A stretch of 64,000 nucleotides of DNA, taken from the NCBI RefSeq assembly GCF_000708205.1, contig NW_014575555.1:597189-661188 (forward strand), read 5' to 3'. Source of the stretch: Mixia osmundae IAM 14324. Its lineage: Eukaryota > Basidiomycota > Mixiomycetes > Mixiales > Mixiaceae. This document shows positions 47,992 through 59,958 of this stretch, one piece after another. Made by a program: the position numbers and the translations under genes. Under the pieces are notes generated by a model, which saw only the letters and a list, made by a program, of their open reading frames with translations, was not told the origin of the DNA and made no database searches. The stretch's first letter is position 1; the number at the start of each line of letters is the position of its first letter.

Positions 47992-49564
47992 CTACAGATT
48001 ATATACAGGTAGCAAACGTGAGAGCGTGACTGATTGACGGCAAAGCGGGCACTCGGGCTTCTCCCGCGCCCAGCCGACGATACATTCCCAGCAGACTGCA
48101 GGGAAGATCAGCGTCGGTAGACACAGTGGAACGATACACATACACGTATGACCACATTCTGTGCTCGCTGGATCTCTGCGAGGACCAAGACAGAGTGTAC
48201 ATCTTCGGGCGTGACTGTCCTCCGGCTCGGCATCTGCGTCCTCCTCCGTCTGAGCTTCCTCTGCTTTCTCTGCTTGGTTGTCTGCGTCTGGATCAAAGGT
48301 CATGATGCTAGCCGGCCTGCCGTCCACTGTGGATGGTTCGCGCTTCGCTTTTCTGGCTTCCAATGCCTTCTCCTTTGTTGCTGCCTGGAGCGCTGCCTGC
48401 GTCTCGCTTTCGGCCGGCGCTCTCATTCTGCGCAAAGTCATCATGCCGAGCCGGATGCTGATCTGCAGTGCCATGAGGACGCCTAGTACCTCGTATGACG
48501 GTGGTGAGCCGCCGGATAGTGGCTGCCTTGATTGGGTCGACAGATAGCGAACTCGGGTCAATCGCTTCGCGAGATGATAGTAGCGGCCGAAGAGGTAGAA
48601 GAATGTTAGATGGACCGCCCGGATGTGCTTGCCTGTCAAGTCCTCAAAAGTCGGTAGCTCGTTCTTGAGCAGCCAGGATGGCCACCTCGTTCGGACGGGT
48701 ACATTCTGGGGTCTCGAAGTAGATGCAAAGAGTGTGGCCGTTTGCTCTTGCGTGCGAGCGCCGTCTGATGCTGCACGTTGTGCCAAGGCTTCGCGCGTCG
48801 CGTTGAGCTGTCTGCGTAGACTGGTGTAGAGCTTCGCGACGAGATAGGGCGCGAGGACGTGCAACATGACGAGGGTAGCCCGCCGCTGCTCGGAGGAGCA
48901 TAAGCTGGTTGTACTGCCCTTACAAGCAGATGACACACCCTCGTGCTCGGGAAACGGTGGTCGTCTGCGCCATACTGCATTATGTCGCAGTACTCCTCGC
49001 CGAGCGTTTGGCTCCCTGAAGAGTCCTGTATCAGCTCGGCTGGCACATCGTGTTCTAGTGAGTCACCGAGCAAGGTCGTGAGTGAAAAGTATGACAGCTT
49101 GGAAGCGACGGTGACCTCGCCGGCAAAGCTCTGGAGCCATCGCGTGCCTGTCGCGATTAATTGAGCGCGTCCAGGGCTGCAGGCCAGATCTGACCGACCC
49201 ATGACGGTGCGCACGACATTGTCAACTTGCTCCTTCAGTTCGGCGAGGTAGTAGAGATCCTTCTGGTTCGCTCGTACTGCGCGAAAGATGAATCTGACAT
49301 CTCGCTGGCTCGACAAAGCAGCCTACTGATTTCCGGTTGAGCACCGCGGGGGAAGAAGAGCGATGAGCCCGTCCCTGGCAAGCGATAGACTCGCTCGCGC
49401 TCTCTAGCATCGTCCTCAAGGGTCGGCGCAACCTCTGAATTGCCGAGATTGCCGCGAGTGTTTGACGGATCCGAGAGAGGCCGCTCTGCCGTTGAGTCTT
49501 CCTGCACCGTGTCCGTTGTCACACTGACGCCGGGGCTGATGGAAGCTGGCTTCGAGTCTGCCAT
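47992..49564 (-). CDS. PEX10: peroxisome biogenesis RING E3 ligase PEX10
   Basis: Exons 49564..49327, 49276..48939, 48885..48144 and 48095..47992, 473 residues. The N-terminal part has FFPRGAQPEIIRANQKDLYYLAEL and FSLTTLLGDSL...LGEEYCDI, typical of PEX10. Membrane-region motifs include MLHVLAPYLVAKLY and HLTFFYLFGRYYHLAKR. The C-terminal RING reads [39 protein letters not shown], with an intron inside it restoring the CGHTFCWEC core. PEX10 with PEX2 and PEX12 ubiquitinates the import receptor PEX5. It is convergent with citrate synthase, with 36 bp between stops. Confidence 0.95.
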
Positions 49565-49856
49565 GCTCAAGCGGTCAAGCGCCGGCAAGACCCCGTGGGT
49601 GATCGACGACAGCAGGATGACACGTCAGCAGATTCTCGAATAGTTTGTTGGCCCAGAGAGATTCGAAGCACGCCGACGAGTCTCTGATCGAGCGAATGAG
49701 GCCGCCGTGCTCATGCGCAAGCATCATAGCGCGAGTAGAGCGCTCCCGACACGCAGGCCTGCGGACGAGGGAGCCGCAAGCAGCTTCGCCGACGCTGAAG
49801 CGGCAATTTTCAGCAAGCCGTTCCTCATCGATCTCTCGACCTGCCAGCAGGCCAAC

Positions 49857-51709
49857 ATGGCAGGGCTCTGCCGTCGGACTGCGCGGGAGTAGACATAGAC
49901 TTGTACAACGTCAGCCGGGCTGCGGAAGCACGATCGAAGCCAGGGTAGGACAGTTTCAGCGTGCACTTACGAAGCAAGCCTCACCCTTTGCGTTTGCAGC
50001 GATCATTCCACTCGTCGCAGCCGGCAAGAGCCAAGAACCCCTACGACGTGCTCGGAGTAGACGCCAAAGCATCTACGTCAGACATCAAGAAGGCATACTA
50101 CGGCGTCAGTACCCTCTCGCTGCCTTGGGCGCGAAAGCTGATCTGACTCGTGGCACTGACAGCTCGCAAAGAAGTTTCATCCGGACACGAACAAGGATGC
50201 GACGGCGAAGACTCGCTTTGTCGAGATACAGGATGCCTACGATGCAGGTCCCTTCCTTCCGATGGAGTCGTTGACGCTGACGTGGAGATGCAGACACTAT
50301 CCGACGATAGCAAGCGATCCGCGTTTGACAAATACGGAGCAGCATCACAACAGCAAGGCTTCGATGCCGATGCCTACGCAAGAGCGTCTTCCTCTTTCGG
50401 AGGTGGGAGCTCACCCTTTGGAGACTTCTTCGCCGGCGGTGGTGCTGGCAATGCGAGCGGCGCCTCCTCAGATCTCTTCGAGAGCCTCTTCGGCGCATTC
50501 GGCGGCGGCTCCCGCGGTAGACCGGGTCAAGCAGGACGGAGGAGTCAGCGCGTCGATATGACGGGCAGTGACGTCGAGACAGAGATCACGATTCCCTTCT
50601 TAGATGCTTGCAAGGGTACTTCGCGCAAAGTCACCATCCAGCCCGTCGTCAATTGTCACGTCTGCACGGGCTCTGGAACGAAAAAGGGTGCCAAGAAGAC
50701 GACCTGTAGTGCCTGTCAGGGCTCAGGATCAATGTCCTTTGTCGTTCAGGGCGGCTTCACCATGTCGACGACCTGTCAGCAGTGCGGCGGCGCGGGCGAG
50801 TCTGTCAAGCCACAAGACATGTGCGGTACTTGTGGCGGCGTCGGGAAAGTCAGAGAGCGAAAGACAGTCGATGTCGAAGTACCTGCCGGTGTGGACGACG
50901 GCCAGATGGTCAGGCTGGATGGCCAGGGCGACGCCCCGCTTGAGGGCTCCGGCAAGCCAGGCCATCTTCTCGTTCGCATCAACGTGATCCCCAGCAAGAC
51001 CTTCAGACGACAAGGCGCCAACATCTATCGCGACACGACGCTGCCATTCCACACCGCAGTTCTCGGCGGCCGCGCAAGGGTGCCAACGCTCGAGGAAGAG
51101 GTGGAAGTCAGAATACCGCCTGGGACGCAGCCAGACGAGGAGATGCTCCTTCGAGGACGAGGCATCAAGAAACTGTACAAGCAGCAAAGAGGCGATCTCC
51201 TTCTCAAGTTCAAGATCTCCGTGCCTAGGTGAATACACTGCGAATTGGAAAATTTCTAGAGCTGAAGCCGGTATGCAGATCCTTGACGGCCAGCCAGCGC
51301 GCAATACTAGAAGACTATGCTGCCGATATCGAAGGCAGGCCGAAGCCATCTGACACGAAACCGGCAGAGCCTGAGGCCACTGTTGTTGATGGTAAGCCTT
51401 GAAGCGTCGTTGCTTGCGTGCGAGATTGCTCTTCAGGTTGAGTCTGATCGCGTGCTTCCAGAGCTCGCTTTCCAAGACGTATGGCAAGCTGCTCTGAAGC
51501 AGGCCAGAGCGGAAGTGAATGCGAGTGCGAGCGCACCATCCTCTGCTTCGGCCGCCAAGCCAGAGCAGACAGCTGACCAGCCAAACACTGATGCGTCAAG
51601 CACGTCCGACCCGCCCCATCCACCTAGCGGCACAGCACCTAGCGACAAAGTGCATGGGCAGGACGGCCTGATGAGTCGTGCAGGCCGATTCTTGGGCAAT
51701 ATGTTCTGA
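49857..51709 (+). CDS. MDJ1: mitochondrial DnaJ chaperone MDJ1
   Basis: Six exons: 49857..49888, 49954..50104, 50163..50243, 50294..51228, 51279..51391 and 51462..51709, 519 residues. The basic presequence (MAGLCRRTARDFSVHLRSK) precedes the J domain ([35 protein letters not shown] with HPD), a Gly/Phe region, four CxxCxGxG zinc repeats (CHVCTGSG, CSACQGSG, CQQCGGAG, CGTCGGVG) and the C-terminal substrate domain. The third intron (50244..50293) starts GCAGGT; a GC-AG splice is the only one giving DAYDTLSDDSKR. It works with mitochondrial Hsp70. Confidence 0.95.
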
Positions 51710-51749
51710 GCGGCTGAGCGTTAGATTTTGCTGTCTTGTTGAACACCAC

Positions 51750-52871
51750 TCATATTGCAATTATCTGCGACTCCGGCCGTGTCGAGTACATTGCACGGCA
51801 TCGCGCGATTTGCTCGGCAACGAAAGAGTCAGCTGGTCGCAAGGACGGAGAGACCGGATCCTGCTGAACGTCTATCGATGAATTGTGGTCGACCATTTGC
51901 CAGAACGTTGTCCAACTCCAACCGCTATCTTGCTCGACGAGTCTCTGTACGACCTCGTGCCATTGTAGCTGCCAGTTTGGGTCGCCCGAGCGCGTCTCGA
52001 GGAGATCCTTGACATCTGCAAGCGCGAGCTGGACTTCTTCGACCTTGTCAATGATCGCTCTGCATACATTCGTGAGGCAATACGAGTTGAGCCAATTGTG
52101 ATTGATGGACAGGCAAAGATCGAGATTCTCGACTTGGTGGTACCAGCCTGAGGGTACAAAGATGGTCTCGCCCGGAGCTTGCTCGATGATGTACGGGCAG
52201 AGACGATGTGCATTCGGAAAAGCTGTCGGGTCGATAGCTCTGTAGTCAAAGATGGTCTGAGAGCCTTGCCGGAGCCATTGCGCTTGGGCAGGTGGAAAGA
52301 GCCACCAACGCTTTCGGCCAACGATATTGGTGGACCAGCTGTATGAACAGTAGACGTCGCGGTGGACAGGTGTCAGCGTTCCTGCCTGGCCGAGATAGAC
52401 GAATCTGAAATCGTCCTTTGTGGTCGACAGATAGTAACGATTGAGCCAATCATCTTCGACGAGATCCAGGACCTCGTAGAAGCTGGACGACAAGCGTGAG
52501 TGCTTTTGAGCGGGCGCGACACTGTCTTCAGCCTGGGCGAGGTGCCAGTCCTTGATGTAGAGTGACTGGCCTGCCCCTTCACGCCAGAGAGTGAGCACTT
52601 CTGACAGTGTGCGCTCAAGTCGTACGTGATCGCTGAAATCACGCCGGCTGCAGTCTGCCACAGTGACCGAGTGATGTCCGCAGTCTTGCTCGAGCGTGTC
52701 CGAGTTCAGCGTGCCATCTTTGCACCGCCAACGTCGAGTGGCAGGCCATCGAGAGACCAAGTGGTGCGATTTAACGATTGCAGGACGATTGCGAGCAAGG
52801 CAGTCGAGCGCGAACTCGGCGTAGCCCGGCTTTGCGCCATAGATCAAGGGACAGTCATCCTCGGGAGGCAT
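51750..52871 (-). CDS. JmjC-type 2-oxoglutarate oxygenase, JMJD4-like
   Basis: A single exon of 373 residues. The iron-binding pair HRD (TPVHRDVYCSYSWSTNIVGRKRWWLFPP) and the distal His in FVPSGWYHQVENLDLCLSINHNW are both present, as is IKDWHL ahead of the core. The arrangement fits JMJD4, which hydroxylates a lysine of release factor eRF1 in animals; JMJD6 or other cupin proteins are alternatives. The start is the first ATG of the frame. It is divergent from ENP2 across 134 bp. Confidence 0.85.
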   Translation of the reverse strand: MPPEDDCPLIYGAKPGYAEFALDCLARNRPAIVKSHHLVSRWPATRRWRCKDGTLNSDTLEQDCGHHSVTVADCSRRDFSDHVRLERTLSEVLTLWREGAGQSLYIKDWHLAQAEDSVAPAQKHSRLSSSFYEVLDLVEDDWLNRYYLSTTKDDFRFVYLGQAGTLTPVHRDVYCSYSWSTNIVGRKRWWLFPPAQAQWLRQGSQTIFDYRAIDPTAFPNAHRLCPYIIEQAPGETIFVPSGWYHQVENLDLCLSINHNWLNSYCLTNVCRAIIDKVEEVQLALADVKDLLETRSGDPNWQLQWHEVVQRLVEQDSGWSWTTFWQMVDHNSSIDVQQDPVSPSLRPADSFVAEQIARCRAMYSTRPESQIIAI

Positions 52872-53005
52872 TCGTTGCTTTCATTGACTGCAAACGGACG
52901 AGAACGGGCGGTCGAACGGTCGGGAGGGTCGCTTCAGCGCGCAGAGCAGAGCGAGCAGCGTCGACGACAAAAAGCGAGAGCGAGCCGAGTCGACAGTCAA
53001 GCGGG

Positions 53006-55390
53006 ATGGCCATCGGGCTTCAGGGCAGTGGATCGACGGCCAAGGTCTACGTGGTCAATGGCAACCAGTCGAGCGTCTCGCTGCCCGACTGGCTCGCCAA
53101 TAGCAAAGAGCGCAAGCGCCGCAAAATATCGACTCAGGATGCCGCTGCGTCGATCAGCCTGATCCAGGTCCGCTTGTGGCATCACGATAGCTCCTCCAGG
53201 TAGAGCTCATGCTCGGCCGACCAGGATTTTGACTTTCCGCAAGCGTCGAATAAGATCAAGACGAGCCCAGATGGACGATTCATTCTCGCAACGGGCACTT
53301 ACAAGCCTCGCATGAAAGTCTTTGAGCTCTCAGAGCTGACCTGCAAGTTTGAGCGCACGACTGACGCCGAGAATGTCGATTTCTGCGTCCTTTCCAGCGA
53401 CTGGACAAAGACACTCCATTTGCAGGCCGACCGCTCCATTGAGCTTCACAACCAAGCGGCTGCTTACTATCGCACCCGAATACCCCGGCAGGGAAGATGC
53501 CTTGCCTATCATTTTCCTTCCTGTGACGCTCTGATAGGTGGCGCGGGTAATGAAGTCTATCGATTCAATCTGGAGCAAGGCAGGATGCTCGCGCCTTATG
53601 TGCTTCCTGGGTCGAGAACAGATAGCCTCATCACGGGCGTCAATGCACTCGACATCAATCCGGCTCATCAGTTGCTTGCCTTTGGCACCGACACAGCCGA
53701 GGGACGGGGCGCTGTCGAATTTGTAGATCCACGCGCCAGGGAAAGGATACGCTCGCTTGCGCTGCCCTATGCGAGCCTTGCATCGACATCATCTGTCGGT
53801 ACTGCTGCAGCCGTTCTACCGCTTCTTGGCGATGACGAGGTCTCTCAGGCCGAAAGGCCTACCCCGGGCGGGCTGACTGTCACTGCATTGGCTTCCGCGA
53901 GCGACGGTCTCAATCTAGCTGTGGGCACTTCGACCGGTCACACATTGCTGTACGATCTCAGATCTGCTTCTCCGTATCTTGTCAAAGATCAAGGATACGG
54001 ACTGCCGATCAAGAAACTGCTCTGGCTCGAAACGAGACAAACAGGCGATCACGCTCATGTCGGTTCTGCGGACGCCAAGATTGTGAAGATCTGGGACTCA
54101 AAGACGAGCAAGAATCTCGTCTCGATCAATCCGCCAGCATCGATCAACGACATGCACGTCTACCCTGACTCGGGCCTGATCATGCTTGCCAACGAAGCTT
54201 CGCCGATGACAGCCTGCTACGTTCCTGCGCTCGGTCCGGCACCACGATGGGCTCGCTTCCTGGACAATATGACAGAGGAGATGGAGACAGATCAGGTGCA
54301 GACCATCTACGACGATTACAAGTTTGTCGATCGTCAAGAGCTTGCTGCGCTCGGCCTGGATCACCTCATCGGTACATCGAGCTTGAAGGCCTACATGCAC
54401 GGCTTCTTTGTCGATTTGCGGCTTTACACCAAAGCTCGTGCGATCGCCAATCCGTTCCAATATGCAGAGCATCGCGAGAAGCTCGTCAGGCAGAAGCTCG
54501 AGAAGGAGCAAGAATCTCGCATCAGGGCGAGTACGAGGAGACCTGCTGCGATCGCGCCCAGCAAAGTCAAAGTCAATCGCGAGCTCGCGCAGAAGCTCCT
54601 CGAACGTGAGCAAAAGGCAGCAGAACAGAAAGGTCGACGTAGCAAGCAGATCGACGGCGCAGGAACGGTTGTCACAGAGCCCGCCTTGCTGTCAGACGAC
54701 CGATTCAAGAGTCTTTTCGCTGATGATGATTTTGCGATCGATCCCGAATCTCGCGAATATGCTATGCTCAATCCGTCTTCAGCTGCACAGGCAAAGAAAG
54801 CAGCAGATGTCGAAGAGGATGCCGAAGAAGAAGCGCTGGCGGAGCAGTCGGACAAAGACGAGTCAGAAGATAGCTCGAAGGACGATGACCTGCTGGGCGG
54901 CTTTTACAATCCTCGCGCAGGCCGCGGTCAGGAGACCAATTCGAGGCCGAGAGATCGCCAAAGCGTGCCTGCCATTGACGCGAGAATGCCAAGGATGGCA
55001 CCTCGCATGGTCAACACTTCGCGAAGGGCAGAAGCTTCGGCAAATAAGACATTTGGAGAGCGATTGCAAAAGACAGGGAAGTCTCGCGACGGACGAAGCA
55101 TCGCCCGAGGCACGTCAGACGAAGTGCTTGGCGTCCAGCGCCATTCCGCCGATGCAGGCGGTGGTGTGGAATTCTCATTCATTCCTGGCGAAGGCGACTC
55201 GCTAGAAAAGGAGAAAAGGAAGAAGAAGGTACCCGCCAAAGCGAATGGCTTCGGCTCAGGCTTGGAGAAGCGCAAGAACGCCGACGTTCAGGACGAATCA
55301 CTCGAGCTTGGCCAGGCCGAGGCGTCGGGCAGGACTGCGAGGCGAAAACCCATGCGAAGCGCATCAAAGAATGTTGTCAGACAGCTCTAG
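53006..55390 (+). CDS. ENP2: nucleolar WD40 protein ENP2/NOL10
   Basis: Exons 53006..53167 and 53225..55390, 775 residues. Conserved blocks: VYVVNGNQSSVSLPDWL, DFDFPQASNKIKTSPDGRFILATGTYKPR, LHLQADRSIELHNQAAAYYRTRIPRQGR and NEVYRFNLEQGR, then WD40-like repeats, a basic coiled region (REKLVRQKLEKEQESRI) and an acidic/basic tail. ENP2 acts in early 40S (small-subunit processome) assembly. The long second exon appears intron-free. Confidence 0.95.
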
Positions 55391-55452
55391 GAGCTAACGC
55401 AGCATGTTGTTGGAACAATGTGACAACATATACAGAAATCTACTTCTTGCCT

Positions 55453-56385
55453 TTAGTGATCTGCTTCTGCTTCGCCTGGACAGTTGCTCGCCATGTCGGC
55501 CTCATCGTCGTATTTTGCACCGCACCAGAAGCAGTAATGGTGCGTTTCGCGGAGGTAGTCTAGCGTCATACTCAGCCGTGTACGCGCATCGAGCGCAGAG
55601 AAGCTGTCACGAGTCGCGCTCGTGATCTTGGGGCCATCTTCGTCGTCGCTCAGAGGTACCTCTTCGTCATTGAGGGGCGCGTGCCGCTTCGTTCCAGCAC
55701 GCTCGTCGTCACTGTCGTCGTACTCGACGGTCATGCCCAGGCGAGCGTTTCGAATCCTGCGTTCCTCTCTGACGGCATCGTCCTCGGGCGAGATCCAGAG
55801 AACGTTGTCCTGCGTGCCTGCGCGTCTGTCGAGCTCTTCAAGCGTACGCCGTGCTTTGCGGAGGATACCCTCGGACTTGCGCTCGTCGAAGCCGTCCCTA
55901 TGGCGAGCAAGGTAAGAGCTGCTGTGACGGATCTCGTCGAGCGGCGGGATCTTTCTGGGATCTAGCTTGAGACGTTTGGCGGCGGCCGTCTGGGTGCCAA
56001 TGCCGGATCTCCCCAGCCTGACTTGTACCTCGATAGGTTCCACGCGATGAGCAGAGTCGGAAGGTGTCTGCGTCTGACCAGCCGGCGGAGGAGACTTTCG
56101 TTTGCCAAGCCCTTGTCCGGGCTTGAAGCCCATCTTGAGCATCATCGCGAGTGCCTTGCTGTCCTCGCCATATTCTGCTCGTGCTGTGATGAGATTGCGA
56201 GCCAGACCATCCTCTCTGGCCTCTGCTTCTCGCTCACGCTTTGACTTTACCCTGCCGGCATCGAGACCCTTTCTCAGGGCTTTTGCACGCTTCTCGGCGT
56301 ACGTCTCGGTGGCTTTGACTGTATCTGGCGCGGAAGCTGCCTTGAGGAACTTGTCCGACATGAAGTCATCCTCGTCAGCGGACAT
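55453..56385 (-). CDS. G-patch domain protein, GPATCH11-like
   Basis: A single exon of 310 residues. N terminus DEDDFMSDKF, a G-patch (ALAMMLKMGFKPGQGLGKR), and the family-specific C terminus YLRETHHYCFWCGAKYDDEADMASNCPG, with the Cys pairs found in GPATCH11 (CCDC75). An internal acidic patch is predicted disordered. The animal homologue is linked to splicing and the kinetochore; the fungal role is unknown. Starts divergently 127 bp from ERB1. Confidence 0.9.
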   Translation of the reverse strand: MSADEDDFMSDKFLKAASAPDTVKATETYAEKRAKALRKGLDAGRVKSKREREAEAREDGLARNLITARAEYGEDSKALAMMLKMGFKPGQGLGKRKSPPPAGQTQTPSDSAHRVEPIEVQVRLGRSGIGTQTAAAKRLKLDPRKIPPLDEIRHSSSYLARHRDGFDERKSEGILRKARRTLEELDRRAGTQDNVLWISPEDDAVREERRIRNARLGMTVEYDDSDDERAGTKRHAPLNDEEVPLSDDEDGPKITSATRDSFSALDARTRLSMTLDYLRETHHYCFWCGAKYDDEADMASNCPGEAEADH

Positions 56386-56512
56386 CGTGTGACAGGGAAG
56401 CCAGTCGAGTGCAAGGCTGTCTGGCGCTGCTGGCACGGGGGCAGCGGCGCGTTGTGCCCTTCAACTTTTTTGCGTGACGCCGGTCGACGAGAGACGGTGC
56501 TCTCCTTTCATC

Positions 56513-59317
56513 ATGCCACCACTGGCTCCGCATGTCCTTGCAAACCTCTCACTCAAGGCCCAAGGCAAGCGCAAAGCTGGCGAGGAGCGCCTGGGCGGCA
56601 GCAATTTCAGGGCCAATCTGTCTTTTGATAGCGCTTCGGACGCGAGCGAGGACGCAGCGGAGCTAGACGACCTCACAGACGAAGCAGAAGCCTTTCCAGA
56701 GATAGATGCGCGTAGTTCGGGTTCGAGTATCAGCGATAGCGAGGCAGATCTCGCGCTGGGCGAAGAACGCGAGGAGGATGAGGATGAGGATGATGAGGAG
56801 GAGGAGACCGACGAAGCAAGAATACTGCGCGAGCTAGCAGAAGAGGCAGAGATCGAAGCTGATCTAGCAGAAGAAGCAGAGGCCAGCTCGAGCGACAGTG
56901 ACGACGAGACTCTGGCCGTCGACGAGCGATTGTCGCGACATATCGCACGCTCCACGATCAAGCCAAACGAGGAAGACGCTAGTGCGGCCTCGACGCCTGC
57001 TGCATTCGATCATGCTCTCAATCGTAGAACCCTTACGCCTCAGCAGAAAGATGATCTCCTTGGCTACGAAGCACGAGACTACAAAGACCGTAGCAAGCTC
57101 GTCAAGAGTAGTATCACTGGCGAGGATAAAAGAGTGTGGCGACCTGTAGACCTAGACGATGATGAAGACGATAGAGAGCCAACCAATCGTATTGGCAACA
57201 TACCCGCGCATTTCTATGATGGATTCCCGCACATCGGCTACGACATCGACGGCAAGCGCGTCCTCCGCCCGGCCAAGGGCGACGAGCTCGACAAGTTCCT
57301 GGCCAATGAGGAAGAGGCGGCTTGGACGAGCGTGCAAGACAAGATATCTCAAGAGAACGTGCAGCTCACAGAGGACGAGCTCGATCTCATCCATCGTCTC
57401 GCTCGGTCCGAAAATCCAGATGGCGAATATGATCGTGCGTAGCTCTGCACTGCGTCCTTGCTATAGCTCACTCCCACCGTAGCATACACGCCGCAAATCG
57501 AGATATTCACTGCACGCGGGCTGGAGATGACTATGCCTCTTTCTGGTAGGCCGGAGCCCAAGAGTCGCTTCATTCCTTCCAAATGGGAGCACAAAAAGGT
57601 TCGTCTTGTGCTGTTGCTGTCTCATGCAATGGCTTGACAAGCAAGCTTTGCACAGGTCATGAAGATCGTAAGAGCAATCCGAGCAGGCAGGATTGTGCCC
57701 AACAAGGCATCTGCTGCGCCGAAGCCCGAGGTCTATAACATCTGGTCAGACAGTGACCTCGCGCGGCCCGACCACCCTATGAACATGCCCATGCCAAAGC
57801 TCAGACTGCCTACCCATGTAGAATCATACAATCCGCCAGCTGAATATCTATTCACGCAAGAAGAGCTGAAGGAATGGGAAGAAGCCGAGCCAGCCGATCG
57901 CAAGCTAGACTTTGTGCCCGCCAAGTACGACTCCTTGCGCAAGGTGCCTGCGTTCAAGGACTTTGTCAAGCAGCGTTTCGAGCGCTGCTTGGATCTCTAC
58001 TTGGCCCCGCGAATGCGTCGTCGAAAGCCGAGATTGCAGGTCGATGGACCAGAAGATCTGCTGCCAAAGTTGCCGAGTCCTAACGAATTGCGTCCTTTCC
58101 CAACGAGCCTGTCGATTCTGTATCCCCATCCCGACGGCGTTCGGACAAGGAGCATCAGCATTGATCCCACGGGAATGTGGGTTGCGACGGGCGCAGAGGA
58201 TGGATCCGTCCGGCTGTGGGAATGTCGCGTCGGGAGATGCGCCATGACTTGGCAAGTCGCTGACGATGGACCGATCTACAATGTCGAGTGGTGTCCTGAT
58301 CCGTCTCGTTCGATACTTGCAGTCGCAAGGTGTGTCGCCTGCTCTGACTTGCTGATACGCACTGACTCTTGGCGCAGCGAGGATCGTGTGACTCTTTTGT
58401 CACCGACTGGATACATTGACGTCGAGCTCTCGAGAGCGACGACCACGTTCGTCTCCGCCGTGTTTGCTGCGCCGTTACCCGCCAATGCAACAAGCAAGCT
58501 GTCCGACGTCAAGTGGGTCAGGCCGTCGGCCGAAGATCGCGAGAAAGGTTATCTGCTGCATGTCGCCGTTCCGGGCACGCCCAAGCAAGTCACCTGGCAT
58601 CGACGTGGCGACTACTTTGCCAGCGTGTCTACGAACGGTAAGACGGGTTCATGAAGTCACTCGTGTGGTCGCTGAACTGTTTGGTCAGCTGGGCCACGTT
58701 CCGTGCTGATTCATCAGATCTCAAAGCACCAGACCCAGGCGCCTTTCACCAAGAGCAAGGGAGCGATGCAGAAGGTTGCTTTCCATCCTCTGCGCCCTCA
58801 CTTCTTCGTCGCGACTCAGCGATACGTTCGGATTTATGACTTGATGGCGCAAAAGCTCGTAAAGACACTCCAGCCAGGTGTCAAGTGGATCTCGAGCTTG
58901 GACGTTCATCCTCAAGGTGAGCACGGAGTGGCCTCCGTCGTATCACAGGCTGACGCTGTGCCCTCAGGCGAGAACGTGTTGATCGGTAGTTACGACAAAA
59001 AGCTGGCCTGGCACGATCTCGAATTGAGCGATCGCCCGTACAAGACCCTGCGCTATCATTCTCGGGCAATACGATCTGTATCCTTCTCAAATCGCTACCC
59101 GCTCTTCCTCTCGACTTCCGATGATGGCACCATCCAGGTCTTCCATTCGACAGTCTACTCTGATCTCGTGACCAATCCGCTCATCGTTCCACTCAAGGTC
59201 CTCCGAGGACACGGCATCAAGGACGGCTTGGGTGTTCTCGAGGCCAAGTGGCACCCGAAAGAGCCTTGGATTGCCTCTGTCGGCGCTGATGGAGTGGGCA
59301 GACTCTGGACGACATAG
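56513..59317 (+). CDS. ERB1: ribosome biogenesis protein ERB1 (BOP1)
   Basis: Six exons: 56513..57434, 57483..57598, 57656..58329, 58378..58637, 58689..58916 and 58968..59317, 849 residues. A strongly acidic N terminus leads into the BOP1NT domain (IGNIPAHFYDGFPHIGYDIDGKRVLRP, FIPSKWEHKKVMKIVRAIRAGRI) and then WD40 repeats ([65 protein letters not shown]). ERB1 joins NOP7 and YTM1 in 60S maturation. The last intron (58917..58967) is 51 bp and stop-free; it was removed to match [10 protein letters not shown]. Confidence 0.96.
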
Positions 59318-59363
59318 GCTCTAGCTTCTTGGGCGCCCTGTTGTAGCCATCGAGTGGATGCCT

Positions 59364-59849
59364 TCAATCCTTGCGCGTGGGAGCGTCCAAGGCGTCACCG
59401 TCTGCTCGCAATTCGGCAGCTCGCTCCTGGACGACGTCGATGCCGGCCTTGCCGCCGTCCGAGGTGCCATGGAGAGCGTCAAAGATCTTCCTGAGCCGGT
59501 CACTCTCGAGCGCTGAAGTTCCCTTGATGCTCTCGACGTCGAGCCCGTCGAGGAGCTCAGTGATGGGTCGGTTGGAGCGTAGCTGAGCTGTCCGCCTCCG
59601 TCCCTCGTGAGACTCTGACTGGAACTGTCGGTTGGCGGTATCACTAGAGAGGAGATCGACGAGTGCCTCTGGCTTCTGATAGGCTGTCGTGAGAAAGGCA
59701 TCGTCGACTTTGCTCGACAGATCCTTGTCGTTGGCAAACGTGCTAGATTCGTGGTAGAAGCTCACGAGCCTCTCCAAGCGCTGTCTGCTCGACTGGCATC
59801 CACTTGTGTACGCCCTCCGGCCAAGCAAGCAGCGTTGCAGCGGTCGCAT
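59364..59849 (-). CDS. small predicted mitochondrial protein, unknown
   Basis: 161 residues from an ATG at 59849. The N terminus (MRPLQRCLLGRRAYTSGCQ) is Arg-rich and acid-free, like a presequence. The rest is helical and charged (VSFYHESSTFANDKDLSSKV, ITELLDGLDVES) with no recognised domain. The frame stays open further upstream, so the start is a choice based on the presequence. It is divergent from the mitochondrial recycling factor gene across 109 bp, which fits a mitochondrial role. Confidence 0.6.
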   Translation of the reverse strand: MRPLQRCLLGRRAYTSGCQSSRQRLERLVSFYHESSTFANDKDLSSKVDDAFLTTAYQKPEALVDLLSSDTANRQFQSESHEGRRRTAQLRSNRPITELLDGLDVESIKGTSALESDRLRKIFDALHGTSDGGKAGIDVVQERAAELRADGDALDAPTRKD

Positions 59850-59958
59850 GTCGATGACAGTCGGCTGTCGCCTTGGACGATCGACAGGGCGCGACTGCCG
59901 CGAGTGGCTGCCACCAGCGACGCTCTGTGACCCACTCTGTCTGCCCCCAAACGACCCG

